A stretch of 37,185 nt of DNA, taken from the NCBI GenBank assembly GCA_016186145.1, contig JACPMF010000019.1, positions 1-37,185 of the forward strand, given 5' to 3'. Under the pieces are notes generated by a model. It made no database searches, was not told the DNA's origin, and saw nothing but the letters and a program-made list of their open reading frames with translations. A program made the translations under genes and the position numbers. The stretch's first letter is position 1. Each line of letters begins with the position of its first letter. Origin of the DNA: Candidatus Sungiibacteriota bacterium (lineage in GTDB: Bacteria; Patescibacteria; Paceibacteria; Sungbacterales; SURF-37). This document shows, one piece after another, positions 7,311-15,481 of this stretch.

Positions 7311-7502
7311 ATGCAAAAGATAATGAAAGCTTTGAAGATTGTTGGATTATTGGCCATACTGGCTGTTATTATCGGAGTTAATGGGGAGCCGCTTATTCGT
7401 GGTTGGTTGCGTCCAATTTTTACGCTCGGCGGAATGGCAATATTCAGTATGGCCGTTATTTATCAAAGCAGGTTTGCTCGTCGTCCAAATCAGTCTTCCT
7501 AA
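7311..7502 (+). CDS. Small membrane protein, unknown function (63 aa)
   Basis: ATG 7311 is chosen because AGGAGGG lies 4-5 bases upstream; a TTG in frame at 7308 is less likely. The protein starts MQKIMKALKIVGLLAIL and has two hydrophobic stretches (about 7-23 and 36-51) with a basic tail (QSRFARRPNQSS). It is on the opposite strand to its neighbours and has its own terminator directly downstream, so it is an independent transcription unit. No family is recognised. Confidence 0.7.
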   Translation: MQKIMKALKIVGLLAILAVIIGVNGEPLIRGWLRPIFTLGGMAIFSMAVIYQSRFARRPNQSS

Positions 7503-7512
7503 TCCATCCCCG

Positions 7513-7536
7513 GAGCCGTTTCTGCGGCTCTTTTTT
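7513..7536 (+). terminator. Intrinsic terminator after the 63-aa membrane protein
   Basis: Stem GAGCCG/CGGCTC with a six-base loop, followed by TTTTTTATT. Confidence 0.85.
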
Positions 7537-7598
7537 ATTGGTGAATTTGCAAATCTGACAACATGGGTTATTTGTATTTATTGCATGTTCGTTGCTCA

Positions 7599-8714
7599 CT
7601 AATGTAATCCCAACCGCAAAATCTCCTCGGCGATTACTTTCGTCCCGTCAATCCTGGCAAAACGCTGGGCAGCTTCGCCCATGCGCTTCATTCGCTCCTT
7701 ATCCGCGACCATTATATCAATTTCATGAAGAAGCAAACGCGGCGTCAAATTCGCCTCCTCAATCACCAAAGCGGCCCCTGTACGTGCGTATTCGTACGCA
7801 TTTTCCCGCTGGTGACCCTGGGCTGAATTTTTAAGAGGAACAAGAATCGCCGGCCTGCCCCATGCGGCAATCTCAAAAATCGCACCGGCGCCCGCGCGCG
7901 AAATAATCACATCTGCCAAAAGGTACGCGTCCCTTAAACGCCCTTCATCGAGAAGAGGGTGAATATGGTACTCTTCGGCCCTACCGCCGAGAATAACCTT
8001 GGCCTGACTTAAAACATCTTCATAATTATTTGTTCCGGCCTGATGGATAACCTCATACCGGGAAATAAGTTCCTTAAGAATGCCAAGAACGGTGTTATTC
8101 AAGGTTTGCGAACCTTGGCTGCCGCCAAGAATCAATACCACCGGCCTTCCGGAGAAAACTCCAAATTCCTCTCTTGCCTCACCAGGACTGCCCCCCAGCA
8201 GCCGTTTTCTGACCGGATTCCCCGTAACAGCGACTTTTCCTTTTGGGAATTCAGCCGCAGTTTTTTCGAAAGATACTGCGATACGCTTCGCGAAACTCGC
8301 TGCCCACCGATTCACTCTCCCGGGAACCACATCCGATTCATGGACAATCACCGGTAGCCGAAACAATCGACAAGCAAAAAGCACAGGAAAACTCCCGTAT
8401 CCGCTCTTTGAAAACACGATATCCGGCATAAGAACGAAAACCCTCCATAACGCCTGCATGATTCCGACAACGATTTTTACCGCATCAAGAACGTTTTTCA
8501 ACGAAAAATACCGGCGTATTTTTCCGGCAAAGATATGGGAAATAACCACCCCTTCTTTTTCTAATATGTCATCGCCTTCCGTTTCCGGCCCGATATAAAA
8601 AAACTGCATATCAAGCATGCGCTTTTCTTCGGCGAGATCTTTTATTTCTCTAATAACAGCGACGATGGGAAAAAGATGCCCTCCGCTACCGCCACCGGTG
8701 AATAGTATTCGCAT
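7599..8714 (-). CDS. murG: UDP-GlcNAc:undecaprenyl-PP-MurNAc-pentapeptide GlcNAc transferase
   Basis: 371 residues. MRILFTGGGSGGHLFPIVAV carries the N-terminal glycine loop. HESDVVPGRVNRWA replaces the usual HEQN-x-x-PG segment. GGSQGSQTLNN and ISRAGAGAIFEIAAWGRPAI form the UDP-GlcNAc site, and SAQGHQRENAYEYA follows. MurG makes lipid II at the inner face of the membrane. It is transcribed after ftsW and murD, a dcw-type order. The spacer between ftsW and murG carries a family A element and an imperfect hairpin. Confidence 0.96.
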   Translation of the reverse strand: MRILFTGGGSGGHLFPIVAVIREIKDLAEEKRMLDMQFFYIGPETEGDDILEKEGVVISHIFAGKIRRYFSLKNVLDAVKIVVGIMQALWRVFVLMPDIVFSKSGYGSFPVLFACRLFRLPVIVHESDVVPGRVNRWAASFAKRIAVSFEKTAAEFPKGKVAVTGNPVRKRLLGGSPGEAREEFGVFSGRPVVLILGGSQGSQTLNNTVLGILKELISRYEVIHQAGTNNYEDVLSQAKVILGGRAEEYHIHPLLDEGRLRDAYLLADVIISRAGAGAIFEIAAWGRPAILVPLKNSAQGHQRENAYEYARTGAALVIEEANLTPRLLLHEIDIMVADKERMKRMGEAAQRFARIDGTKVIAEEILRLGLH

Positions 8715-8776
8715 GCGAATTTTCTCAGCGAGGCAAGCAAGTTTACTTGCGTAGCCGAGATGTTAGAAAATTCAAC

Positions 8777-8846
8777 ACCCTGTTAAATAAAACCTTTGGT
8801 TTTCTTTTGCCTTCGGCAAAAGATTTAACAGGGTAAAGTTTTGGCA
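8777..8846. repeat. Palindromic element, family A, copy 2 (ftsW-murG spacer)
   Basis: The outer stem ACCCTGTTAAAT/ATTTAACAGGGT is identical to copy 1. The inner hairpins differ (AAAACC/GGTTTT and CTTTTGCC/GGCAAAAG). The conserved tail reads AAAGTTTTGGCA. With copy 1 this shows conservation of the outer stem and variable but still paired insides. Confidence 0.75.
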
Positions 8847-8895
8847 GCCGCGGTTTATTCGACTACGTCTCTAAACCGCGGGCCAATACATTATA

Positions 8896-9981
8896 TCACG
8901 TATACCGCGACACATTAAGGACGATGCCGGTAGCAAAAAGAGTCGTAATAAGAGCCGTTCCTCCATAACTGATAAACGGAAGCGGAATTCCCGTAAGCGG
9001 CAAAAGTCCGGATATGGCACCCATGTTAATAAACGCCTGAAAGCCGATACTGGCGGCGAAGCCCGCGACAATAAGCTTTGAAAACGTATCGGGGGCTGAT
9101 CGCGCAATCAAAATGCTCCGCCAGACAAAGAAAACAAAAAACCCGATGAGAACCATTACCCCGAAAAACCCAAACTCCTCCGCCGCAATCGCGAAAATCG
9201 AATCACCGATGGGTTCGGGGAGATAATTATATTTCTGCAGACCCTGACCATACCCTCTTCCCCAAAATCCTCCGCTGCCGATCGCGATCAGGGCCTGGCG
9301 TATATGATAGCCGATGCCGGAAGGATCGACATCGGGATTTAAAAAGACGGCAAACCTGGCTAACCGATAAGGCGCAAGCTGTACCAAGGCGGCCAAAGAC
9401 AACATTCCGAGAACAAAGAGAGAAACAATTTGGGAAACTTTCCCGCCCCCCAAAAAATAAAGGGCCGTTGCGGTAAATGCCACCACCAAGAGAGTTCCGA
9501 TATCCGGCTGAAGCACGAGCAACACGCTTACAATCCCAAGAATCACCACGAACGGCAAAAACGCCCGATACGTATCTTTAGGCGAGTCGCGACGGCTCGA
9601 AAGCCAGCTTGCAAGATATATGACCAACGCAATTTTCAAAAATTCGGACGGCTGAAAAGAAAAAAAACCAACATCCAGCCACCGCGAAGCGCCTCCATGA
9701 CGAAAACCGACTCCAGGAAAAAAAACGAGTGCCGTAAGAACGAGCGAGATGACCATCAAAAGCAACGCAAGCTTTCTCCATGCTTTATACGGCAAACGCG
9801 ACGTGATAAAAAGCGCGCAAAGACCGATACCGAGAGAAAGCAGGTGCCGGAGCGTATAATAATACGTCGTCCCAAAATTACGATCTGAAATTACCACCGA
9901 CGCGGAGGAAATAATAAGTACGCCGGAAAAAACCAGAAGAAGAATTACCGTAAAAAGCGGACGATCAACGGGACGAGACAT
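8896..9981 (-). CDS. ftsW: SEDS-family peptidoglycan polymerase FtsW
   Basis: 361 residues and about 10 membrane segments. SEDS landmarks are FQPSEFLKIALVIYLASWLS, LLVLQPDIGTLLVV, GFWGRGYGQGLQKYNYLPEP, IAAEEFGFFGVM and the C-terminal PFISYGGTALITTLFATGI. It polymerises glycan strands from lipid II with a partner class B PBP at the septum. FtsW rather than RodA is inferred from its place between murD and murG; a second SEDS gene lies at 21599-22681. Confidence 0.92.
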   Translation of the reverse strand: MSRPVDRPLFTVILLLVFSGVLIISSASVVISDRNFGTTYYYTLRHLLSLGIGLCALFITSRLPYKAWRKLALLLMVISLVLTALVFFPGVGFRHGGASRWLDVGFFSFQPSEFLKIALVIYLASWLSSRRDSPKDTYRAFLPFVVILGIVSVLLVLQPDIGTLLVVAFTATALYFLGGGKVSQIVSLFVLGMLSLAALVQLAPYRLARFAVFLNPDVDPSGIGYHIRQALIAIGSGGFWGRGYGQGLQKYNYLPEPIGDSIFAIAAEEFGFFGVMVLIGFFVFFVWRSILIARSAPDTFSKLIVAGFAASIGFQAFINMGAISGLLPLTGIPLPFISYGGTALITTLFATGIVLNVSRYT

Positions 9982-10122
9982 GGTTTAAGTATAATATGTA
10001 AGATTTAAGAAACAAACGCCTCCCTTTACATTTCATAAGAACTATACTATCGTCTGTTAACAGTGGTTCTTGGTTTCTTGTTAACAACTCACTAGAACCC
10101 AAAACTAAAAAGGGGGCAAGCA

Positions 10123-10497
10123 TTGGCTAACAGATGTGACTATTGCGGCAACGGACCAAACACGGATCTTGGTGCACTAAAAAACTATGAAGATATGGTC
10201 GGCACCCAAAATCCGACATTTATGCCAATAACAGCCCATAAGCCGTGCAGGCTCAAAAGATCAACGTTTCCAGAGATTATTACGACGGTCTCTGTAGTTT
10301 TAGCTCTTTTACTATCTATCGCGTGGCTATTAACCTTATCTCCGAGATTTGACCTAGCTTTTCCATTATTCCTTAAGATTATCGTGCCTGTCCTTTGGAT
10401 AACAAGCATAACATCAGGGTTTTATCTGATGTTGTGGAGTAGATACTATGGAGCTGAGCTAACCGGAAAAATTCCTGAACCGCCACACCGACGATAA
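10123..10497 (+). CDS. Two-TM membrane protein with N-terminal Cys motif, unknown function
   Basis: 124 residues from TTG 10123, supported by AAAAAGGGGGC upstream. The cytosolic head has CDYCGNGP (a C-x-x-C pair) and a later CRLKR. Two hydrophobic segments follow at about 48-72 and 78-100, and the tail is short and polar (KIPEPPHRR). The leader upstream contains a TGTTAAC/GTTAACA pair and a GGTTCT/AGAACC pair that overlap, so alternative folds are possible. It is on the opposite strand to murD and ftsW, with its own terminator. No family is recognised. Confidence 0.65.
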   Translation: MANRCDYCGNGPNTDLGALKNYEDMVGTQNPTFMPITAHKPCRLKRSTFPEIITTVSVVLALLLSIAWLLTLSPRFDLAFPLFLKIIVPVLWITSITSGFYLMLWSRYYGAELTGKIPEPPHRR

Positions 10498-10521
10498 TTA
10501 AAGCCATCGACGGCGATTACT

Positions 10522-10547
10522 AACACGACTCGGTCGTGTTTTTATTT
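10522..10547 (+). terminator. Intrinsic terminator after the 124-aa membrane protein
   Basis: Stem AACACGAC/GTCGTGTT, loop TCG, followed by TTTATTT. Confidence 0.88.
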
Positions 10548-10581
10548 AAGTTCTATCGTGTTTGAGTATTACTACAATAAA

Positions 10582-11973
10582 TTACTTTTTTGGCGCCAAC
10601 CGCATTACCGCTTTTACAAATTGATCCCCCCTATCAAATTCGTTTCGGAAAAGACCAAAACTTGCCGCTCCAGGAGACAGGAGCACCGTATCCCTTTTTT
10701 CTGCCAAGGCATAAGCTTTAGCGACCGCCTCTTTCATGGTTTTCGCCTCACGCACAATAATTTTTGATTTTTGCTTGCCCGCCGTAGCTTTAGCGTAGAC
10801 GGGGTTTCTAATTTCTAAATTCATTTTCTGTGTTGCTTCCCCCGGCAAAAAAACAACCGCTTTCGCAAATTTACAAATTGCTATAGCAAAATCTTTAACC
10901 GGCAACTTTTTATCAGACCCACCGGCAATAAGAACGATACCGCCTCCATTTCTTTCGCGAAGGACTCGCAGAGCTGCGGTAGCCGAACCGGGATTGGTTG
11001 CGGTTGTATCGTTCACAAAAGTTACGCCGCTCAAAACTCTCACCCTTTCTAACCGACCGGGAAGTTGACGGAATCTTCCAAGCACTTTACGAATAATCAA
11101 TTCCGAAACCCCAAAGCGGCGGCTGACCGCAACCGCAAGCGCGACGGAAGGAATTTGATGACTAAAGAATCGCTTCCCAATGATGGACGAGTACGGCCTC
11201 AACGCTTTTTCAACATCAACCGGAACGCGGCGGGAAACGGCGCCCCGCGTTATTTTTTCCAAAAACACATCGCCCCGTGGGATAAAAATGAGGTCCTTCT
11301 TTTTTTGATAGCGAAAAATATTCATCTTGGAACCGGCGTAGTGTTTAAAACTTTTATACCGATTCAGGTGATCAGGAAATATGTTGGTTATCACAGCTAT
11401 GTGTGGGCTCATGCGAGAATTCGCAAGCGAATCAAGTTGAAAACTCGAAAGCTCTAAAACAACATGGTCGTCGGAACGAATTTGGGGAAGGATCTCGAAA
11501 ACCGATTTCCGGATATTGCCGGCAAGCCATACTCTTTTCTTTGTCCCCGCCCGTAAAAACTCGGCGAGCAAAGAAGCGGTCGTTGATTTCCCTTTTGTCC
11601 CGGTAACACCGATGATTTTCGCCGGACAATAGCTGAAAAAAAACTCAATATCGCTTGCAACCGGAATTTTATTAACTCTGGCAAGGACAAGCCACGGCGA
11701 ATTATCAGGAACTCCCGGATTTTTAATAATCAAATCAGCGGCAACAATGTCTTTTCTCCGATGACGGCCTAAAACATAAGAGATGCTTTCATAACGCCGG
11801 AGAGCCGCAAGAGAAGACGCGAGCTCTTTCCGGCTCTTTAAATCAGCCACCAAAACCTTGGCGCCGGCCTTTGCAAAAAAAGAGGCAGCACCAACGCCTC
11901 CTCCATGTAGTCCGAGTCCTAAGATGAGAACTTTTTTATTTCTGAAAACCTTTTTTAAATCATCCAAAAACAT
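10582..11973 (-). CDS. murD: UDP-N-acetylmuramoylalanine--D-glutamate ligase
   Basis: 463 residues. The N-terminal UDP-binding domain is KKVLILGLGLHGGGVGAA. The ATP loop is GVTGTKGKSTTASLL, then ELSSFQLDSL, NIFPDHLNRYKSFKHYAGSK, VNDTTATNPGSATAALR and the C-terminal LLSPGAASFGLFRNEFDRGD. It adds D-Glu to UDP-MurNAc-L-Ala in the cytosol. An in-frame insert, VYAKATAGKQ at about residues 389-398, is encoded by a dispersed repeat (10773-10804) and lies in the C-terminal domain on the approach to the SPGAAS motif. The upstream neighbour ends 4 bases before its ATG. Confidence 0.95.
   Translation of the reverse strand: MFLDDLKKVFRNKKVLILGLGLHGGGVGAASFFAKAGAKVLVADLKSRKELASSLAALRRYESISYVLGRHRRKDIVAADLIIKNPGVPDNSPWLVLARVNKIPVASDIEFFFSYCPAKIIGVTGTKGKSTTASLLAEFLRAGTKKRVWLAGNIRKSVFEILPQIRSDDHVVLELSSFQLDSLANSRMSPHIAVITNIFPDHLNRYKSFKHYAGSKMNIFRYQKKKDLIFIPRGDVFLEKITRGAVSRRVPVDVEKALRPYSSIIGKRFFSHQIPSVALAVAVSRRFGVSELIIRKVLGRFRQLPGRLERVRVLSGVTFVNDTTATNPGSATAALRVLRERNGGGIVLIAGGSDKKLPVKDFAIAICKFAKAVVFLPGEATQKMNLEIRNPVYAKATAGKQKSKIIVREAKTMKEAVAKAYALAEKRDTVLLSPGAASFGLFRNEFDRGDQFVKAVMRLAPKK
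10773..10804 (-). repeat. Family H repeat translated in frame inside murD
   Basis: On the murD strand the sequence reads GTCTACGCTAAAGCTACGGC and continues GGGCAAGC. It shares GCTRAAGCTACGGCG with 2484-2511, and is related to the copy at 25665-25692. In murD it encodes PVYAKATAGKQ with no frame disruption. Confidence 0.6.
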
Positions 11974-11977
11974 GACT

Positions 11978-13345
11978 TTAAATAATGCGCTCTATGCGGC
12001 TTGCAATAGAGATTATTGCGCTCGCATATGCCCGGCAGCTGTAAGAACTGCAGCTCGGTCGGCCGGAAAGATACGTTTTTGCGGCGCGAATTTCCCCCGC
12101 CTCGGTCCTTGCGGCCGCACCGGACTCCGCAAGAAAAAGAGCAGATGCCGTAAACGCATCTTCAATATTCCACGGGTTCGCCGGATTATGCCCTGTGATG
12201 CGGGCCACCTTTTCTTCGAAAAGAAGCCATGTCGTCGGAATAAATTGCGCGGGCCCCATTGCCCCTCCCCAACCGTAACCGCACGGCTTTCCCGGACCGA
12301 TCCGCTCTCGCACCGACTTGGCGCAGGGGCGGGCGGAAACCGGCATTTTATCGGGATCTAAATTTAACTTATTCGTTATTGCTAAAAAGGCCGCGTGCTG
12401 GTTTGGCTTCATATCGGCTCTCCAACTACCGGTGCCAAGGTTCGTTCCTACAGTCACCTCTTCACCCTCAAACCTCCTCCCGGTTTCCACCTCAAGAAGC
12501 GCTAAAAGAAATGCGGGACGGATTCCCGTGCGCTCTGCCGCAAGTGATGCAAACCGCACCGCATCTTCGGCAGTCACGCCCGTACGCTCAAGATAGAAAA
12601 GTTGGGTTTTCAGACCGCTAATATCAAGTTTTTTTGCGGAAAGAAGGTTCTGGAAAATACTTTCTTTCCCTTTGGTAATTTGAAGAAGACGATCCTTTTC
12701 TACGCGTTGAAGCTCCATGTTTCTTTTCTCAATCTCTAAAAGCGCCTTCAGCGATTCTTGCTCGCTCCGAAACTCTTCCAGTTCTTCTTTTTCCTGTTCA
12801 AGCTGAACTCGAGAAGCGCGGAGGTCTTCAACAAGATCCCGAGCATTTGCTTGCAAAGCGCGTATTGTGTCGACAACCCTGAAAAACGAGGAGATACTCG
12901 CATTCTTAGCAAGAACAACAACAAGATTCTCTTGGTCATACGCATAAAGACGGCGGATATTATTTGCAAGAATTTGCCGATTCCGCTCTACGCCACGAAT
13001 CGTTTCTTCAACCTTGACCGCCTTTGTCGCAATATCAACGCCAGCTTGGCGAATCGCCAGACCCAGCCGCCTCTGCTCAAGCTCTCGCTTTTTGATTTCA
13101 CTATTAAAAATGCTGACTTCCCGACTCAACGTTGTTGACTCCTTCTTTGTCTCTTGGAGACGCGTATCAATTTCAGCCGCCTCCCGTTCCAGTGCTTCAA
13201 TTTGCGCCTGAAGAGACTGCTTTTTTTCTTCATCGGGACTTGCCGCATTTGCCGCCGGAAGCATTGCCAACAAGACAAAAAACAAAACAGCGGATAGGGT
13301 CTCCGCCAAAAAAAATAATTTTCTCAAGGGCCGGCTGTTCTTCAT
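11978..13345 (-). CDS. Secreted coiled-coil protein with C-terminal lytic transglycosylase domain
   Basis: 455 residues. A signal peptide covers about 1-35 (LFFLAETLSAVLFFVLLAML then ANAAS). A long EnvC-like coiled coil rich in Glu, Gln and Lys covers about 40-240. The C-terminal domain is a soluble/MltB-type lytic transglycosylase with LLALLEVETGRRFEG (likely catalytic Glu) and GWGGAMGPAQFIPTTW. It should cleave glycan strands outside the membrane. EnvC-type coiled coils usually recruit or activate amidases, so the fusion joins an adaptor-like region to its own hydrolase. It lies directly before murD in the wall operon. Confidence 0.85.
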   Translation of the reverse strand: MKNSRPLRKLFFLAETLSAVLFFVLLAMLPAANAASPDEEKKQSLQAQIEALEREAAEIDTRLQETKKESTTLSREVSIFNSEIKKRELEQRRLGLAIRQAGVDIATKAVKVEETIRGVERNRQILANNIRRLYAYDQENLVVVLAKNASISSFFRVVDTIRALQANARDLVEDLRASRVQLEQEKEELEEFRSEQESLKALLEIEKRNMELQRVEKDRLLQITKGKESIFQNLLSAKKLDISGLKTQLFYLERTGVTAEDAVRFASLAAERTGIRPAFLLALLEVETGRRFEGEEVTVGTNLGTGSWRADMKPNQHAAFLAITNKLNLDPDKMPVSARPCAKSVRERIGPGKPCGYGWGGAMGPAQFIPTTWLLFEEKVARITGHNPANPWNIEDAFTASALFLAESGAAARTEAGEIRAAKTYLSGRPSCSSYSCRAYASAIISIASRIERII

Positions 13346-13366
13346 AAAGAGCGAAAGGCCTTATAA

Positions 13367-13434
13367 ATCCCCACACCTTCCCGATTTTGGTGTTGGGACA
13401 AGAGACCGCGGGGTATTCGAGAAGGTGCGGGGAT
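13367..13434. repeat. Inverted-repeat element between rplY and the transglycosylase gene
   Basis: ATCCCCACACCTTC (13367-13380) and GAAGGTGCGGGGAT (13421-13434) pair with one mismatch around a 40-base inside. It has the same design as families A-D, but no second copy is visible in the window. Confidence 0.55.
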
Positions 13435-13466
13435 AAAACACAAAAGAACCGCCGCAAAGAGGATGC

Positions 13467-14141
13467 TTATACTGCTTTTTCAGACTCGGCTTTTGCCGCA
13501 GCCTTCGCAGCGCGCTCTTCCGTCTTTGTTTCCTGTTCGGTCTTAACCTCCACAACTTCCGCTGCCGGCACTACCGCAAGATCCTCTTCCGCGCGCGGCG
13601 CCTCAATAATAACAACTACGTCATCAAGATCCTCACGCACCATAACTCCAGTCGGTATGACAATATCTTTTACCTGAATCCTGTTGCCTACTTTTTCAAG
13701 CGCACCGACAGATACGGCAATTTCTCGGGGCAGATTTTTCGGCAATGCCCGCACTTCAATTTCTTGCATAACCTTCACCAGGATTCCTCCCTCATTTTTA
13801 ACCGCAGGCGGTTCGCCCGAAAAAACAAGAGGAATCTTTGCGTCGATCTCTTTGTCCATGCGAACCGAATGGAAATCTGCGTGCACCGGCTTCCCGGTCA
13901 GCGGCTCGTATGCGATATCCTGGATCATAACATTTAACGGTTTGGCGCCGTCAACAACCAGAGTCACTAACCCGGTCTCCCCCGCTGACTGATACACCTT
14001 TTCAAAGTCACGCGCGGAAACGGTGACCGATTGCGAATCAACCTCTTCTCCGTATACCACCGCAGGCAAAAAACCGGCCCTGCGAAGGGCTTTTGTTTTC
14101 TTCCCTAATTCAATCCTCGATTTGGCGTTCAATTCAAACAT
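13467..14141 (-). CDS. rplY: 50S ribosomal protein L25/CTC
   Basis: 224 residues, the long CTC form. The 5S-binding domain is N-terminal (FELNAKSRIELGKKTKALRR, GFLPAVVYG, NVMIQDIAYEPLTGKPVHAD, FHSVRMDKEI). The C-terminal beta domain contains VRALPKNLPREIAVSV and IQVKDIVIPTGVMVREDLDD, followed by an Ala/Glu/Lys-rich tail. It binds 5S rRNA, which matters here because the 5S locus is unusual. It is the first gene of the leftward wall/division run. Confidence 0.93.
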   Translation of the reverse strand: MFELNAKSRIELGKKTKALRRAGFLPAVVYGEEVDSQSVTVSARDFEKVYQSAGETGLVTLVVDGAKPLNVMIQDIAYEPLTGKPVHADFHSVRMDKEIDAKIPLVFSGEPPAVKNEGGILVKVMQEIEVRALPKNLPREIAVSVGALEKVGNRIQVKDIVIPTGVMVREDLDDVVVIIEAPRAEEDLAVVPAAEVVEVKTEQETKTEERAAKAAAKAESEKAV

Positions 14142-14175
14142 TTTTAAATGTTACCATGCGCCGAGAAAAAAGAAA

Positions 14176-14195
14176 AGAGGCCGTCTATGGCCCCT
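14176..14195 (-). terminator. Intrinsic terminator for the 82-aa gene
   Basis: On the - strand AGGGGCC, loop ATAGAC, GGCCTCT, followed by TTTCTTTTTT. One G-U pair. It overlaps the stop codon region of the small gene. Confidence 0.7.
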
Positions 14196-14433
14196 GTTCA
14201 CGAATTTTTCTTCCGATCCCTAGTTTAACTATCATATCAGTAAGGTCCGAAAAACGAACATGATGCTTCCAGGCAAAGTCCACTACAATTTCAGCATTTG
14301 CGTACCATTTTTTTGTATCCTGTATGCCGCCTGGCGACATATGACCATAAAGGCAATGCATAGCCCCATGATCCTCCATGCAAAAAGAACGGTGAAGTCT
14401 ATCCGCTGTATCTCGAACAGCATCATCGACCAT
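14185..14433 (-). CDS. Small hypothetical protein (82 aa)
   Basis: The start at ATG 14433 is supported by TATAGGAGGCATTT upstream, one of the best Shine-Dalgarno sites in the window. The protein is soluble and His/Met/Cys-containing (HRSFCMEDHGAMHCLYGHMS, KHHVRFSDLTDMIVKLGIGR). Its own terminator overlaps the 3' end. Metal binding is conceivable from the His and Cys content, but no family is recognised. Confidence 0.6.
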   Translation of the reverse strand: MVDDAVRDTADRLHRSFCMEDHGAMHCLYGHMSPGGIQDTKKWYANAEIVVDFAWKHHVRFSDLTDMIVKLGIGRKIREQGP

Positions 14434-14496
14434 AAATGCCTCCTATAATATGGGAAATTAAATCTTTACAACAGTACTGCAATTATATCATGACTA

Positions 14497-15471
14497 TCAG
14501 TGTTTGACAAGATTCGGCGGAATTCTGCCTTCAAGCGCCTCAATGATATTGCGGGCTGCCAGTTCCGACATGGCTTGCCTTGTGTCTTCGGTTGCTGAAG
14601 CAACATGCGGCGTCAAAATAACATTTTCAAGTTCGGCAAGCCCGGGAGCCAGCGCCGGCTCGTTTTCAAAAACATCGAGTGCTGCTCCCCGAATAACTCT
14701 TTCCCTTAAAACCTCAACAAGCGCCTGCTCGTCTACAACAGGCCCGCGCGATGTATTTACCAAATATGCGGTTTTTTTCATCAGCCGCAAACGACGAGCA
14801 TCAACCAAATGGCGGGTTGAAACCAGAAGCGGAACATGAATGGAAACGAAATCCGCCCCTCTGAAAATGTCATCAACGTTTTGCCGATATTCAGCGCCGT
14901 ATTCCTTCTCGAATTCCTCCGATCGCCTTATATCGTGATAGATCACCGGCATATCAAACCCTCTCCGTGCGTGATACGCCACCCGTGAACCAATTCTTCC
15001 AAGACCGACGATACCAAGCGCCTTTTTAGAAACATCGCTCCCCAATAAAAGCATCGGCTCCCACCCCTTAAATTTTCCCGCCCTTGTAAAACGGTCGGAT
15101 TCAGGAATGCGGTGCGCCAAAGAAAGCATCAGGGCAAAAGCATGCTCTGCTACCGTGTCAGCCAGAACACCGGGGGTGTTAGTCACAATAATTCCCACCC
15201 TCTCAGCGGCTTTTATATCGATGTTGTCCGTGCCAACCGCGAAATTTGCAAAAATTTTTACCCCGCTTTCTTTTGCGGCATCAAAAATATCGCTATCTAT
15301 CTTATCCGTAAGCAAACAAAGAACTGCGTCATAACGATCTCTTTCCAAATATCCAATCAGCTCCGCCTTTTTAATCACCCTATCTTCCAAATTTACAAAA
15401 ACATCGTACCCGTTGCTTTTTAATAAATCGGGGCCTTTATTCGGAATTTGACGAGTTACGAGTATTTTCAT
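14497..15471 (-). CDS. D-isomer-specific 2-hydroxyacid dehydrogenase (glyoxylate/hydroxypyruvate reductase-like)
   Basis: 324 residues. The NAD fold is GIVGLGRIGSRVAYHARRGF. The catalytic set is Arg in NTSRGPVVDEQALVE, Glu in DVFENEPALAPGL and His in LTPHVASATEDTR. It likely interconverts D-glycerate or a similar 2-hydroxyacid and its keto acid. It begins about 10 bases after the aldolase stop, so it is the last gene of the carbon operon. The exact substrate is not determined by sequence alone. Confidence 0.92.
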   Translation of the reverse strand: MKILVTRQIPNKGPDLLKSNGYDVFVNLEDRVIKKAELIGYLERDRYDAVLCLLTDKIDSDIFDAAKESGVKIFANFAVGTDNIDIKAAERVGIIVTNTPGVLADTVAEHAFALMLSLAHRIPESDRFTRAGKFKGWEPMLLLGSDVSKKALGIVGLGRIGSRVAYHARRGFDMPVIYHDIRRSEEFEKEYGAEYRQNVDDIFRGADFVSIHVPLLVSTRHLVDARRLRLMKKTAYLVNTSRGPVVDEQALVEVLRERVIRGAALDVFENEPALAPGLAELENVILTPHVASATEDTRQAMSELAARNIIEALEGRIPPNLVKH

Positions 15472-15481
15472 TTTTTGAATT

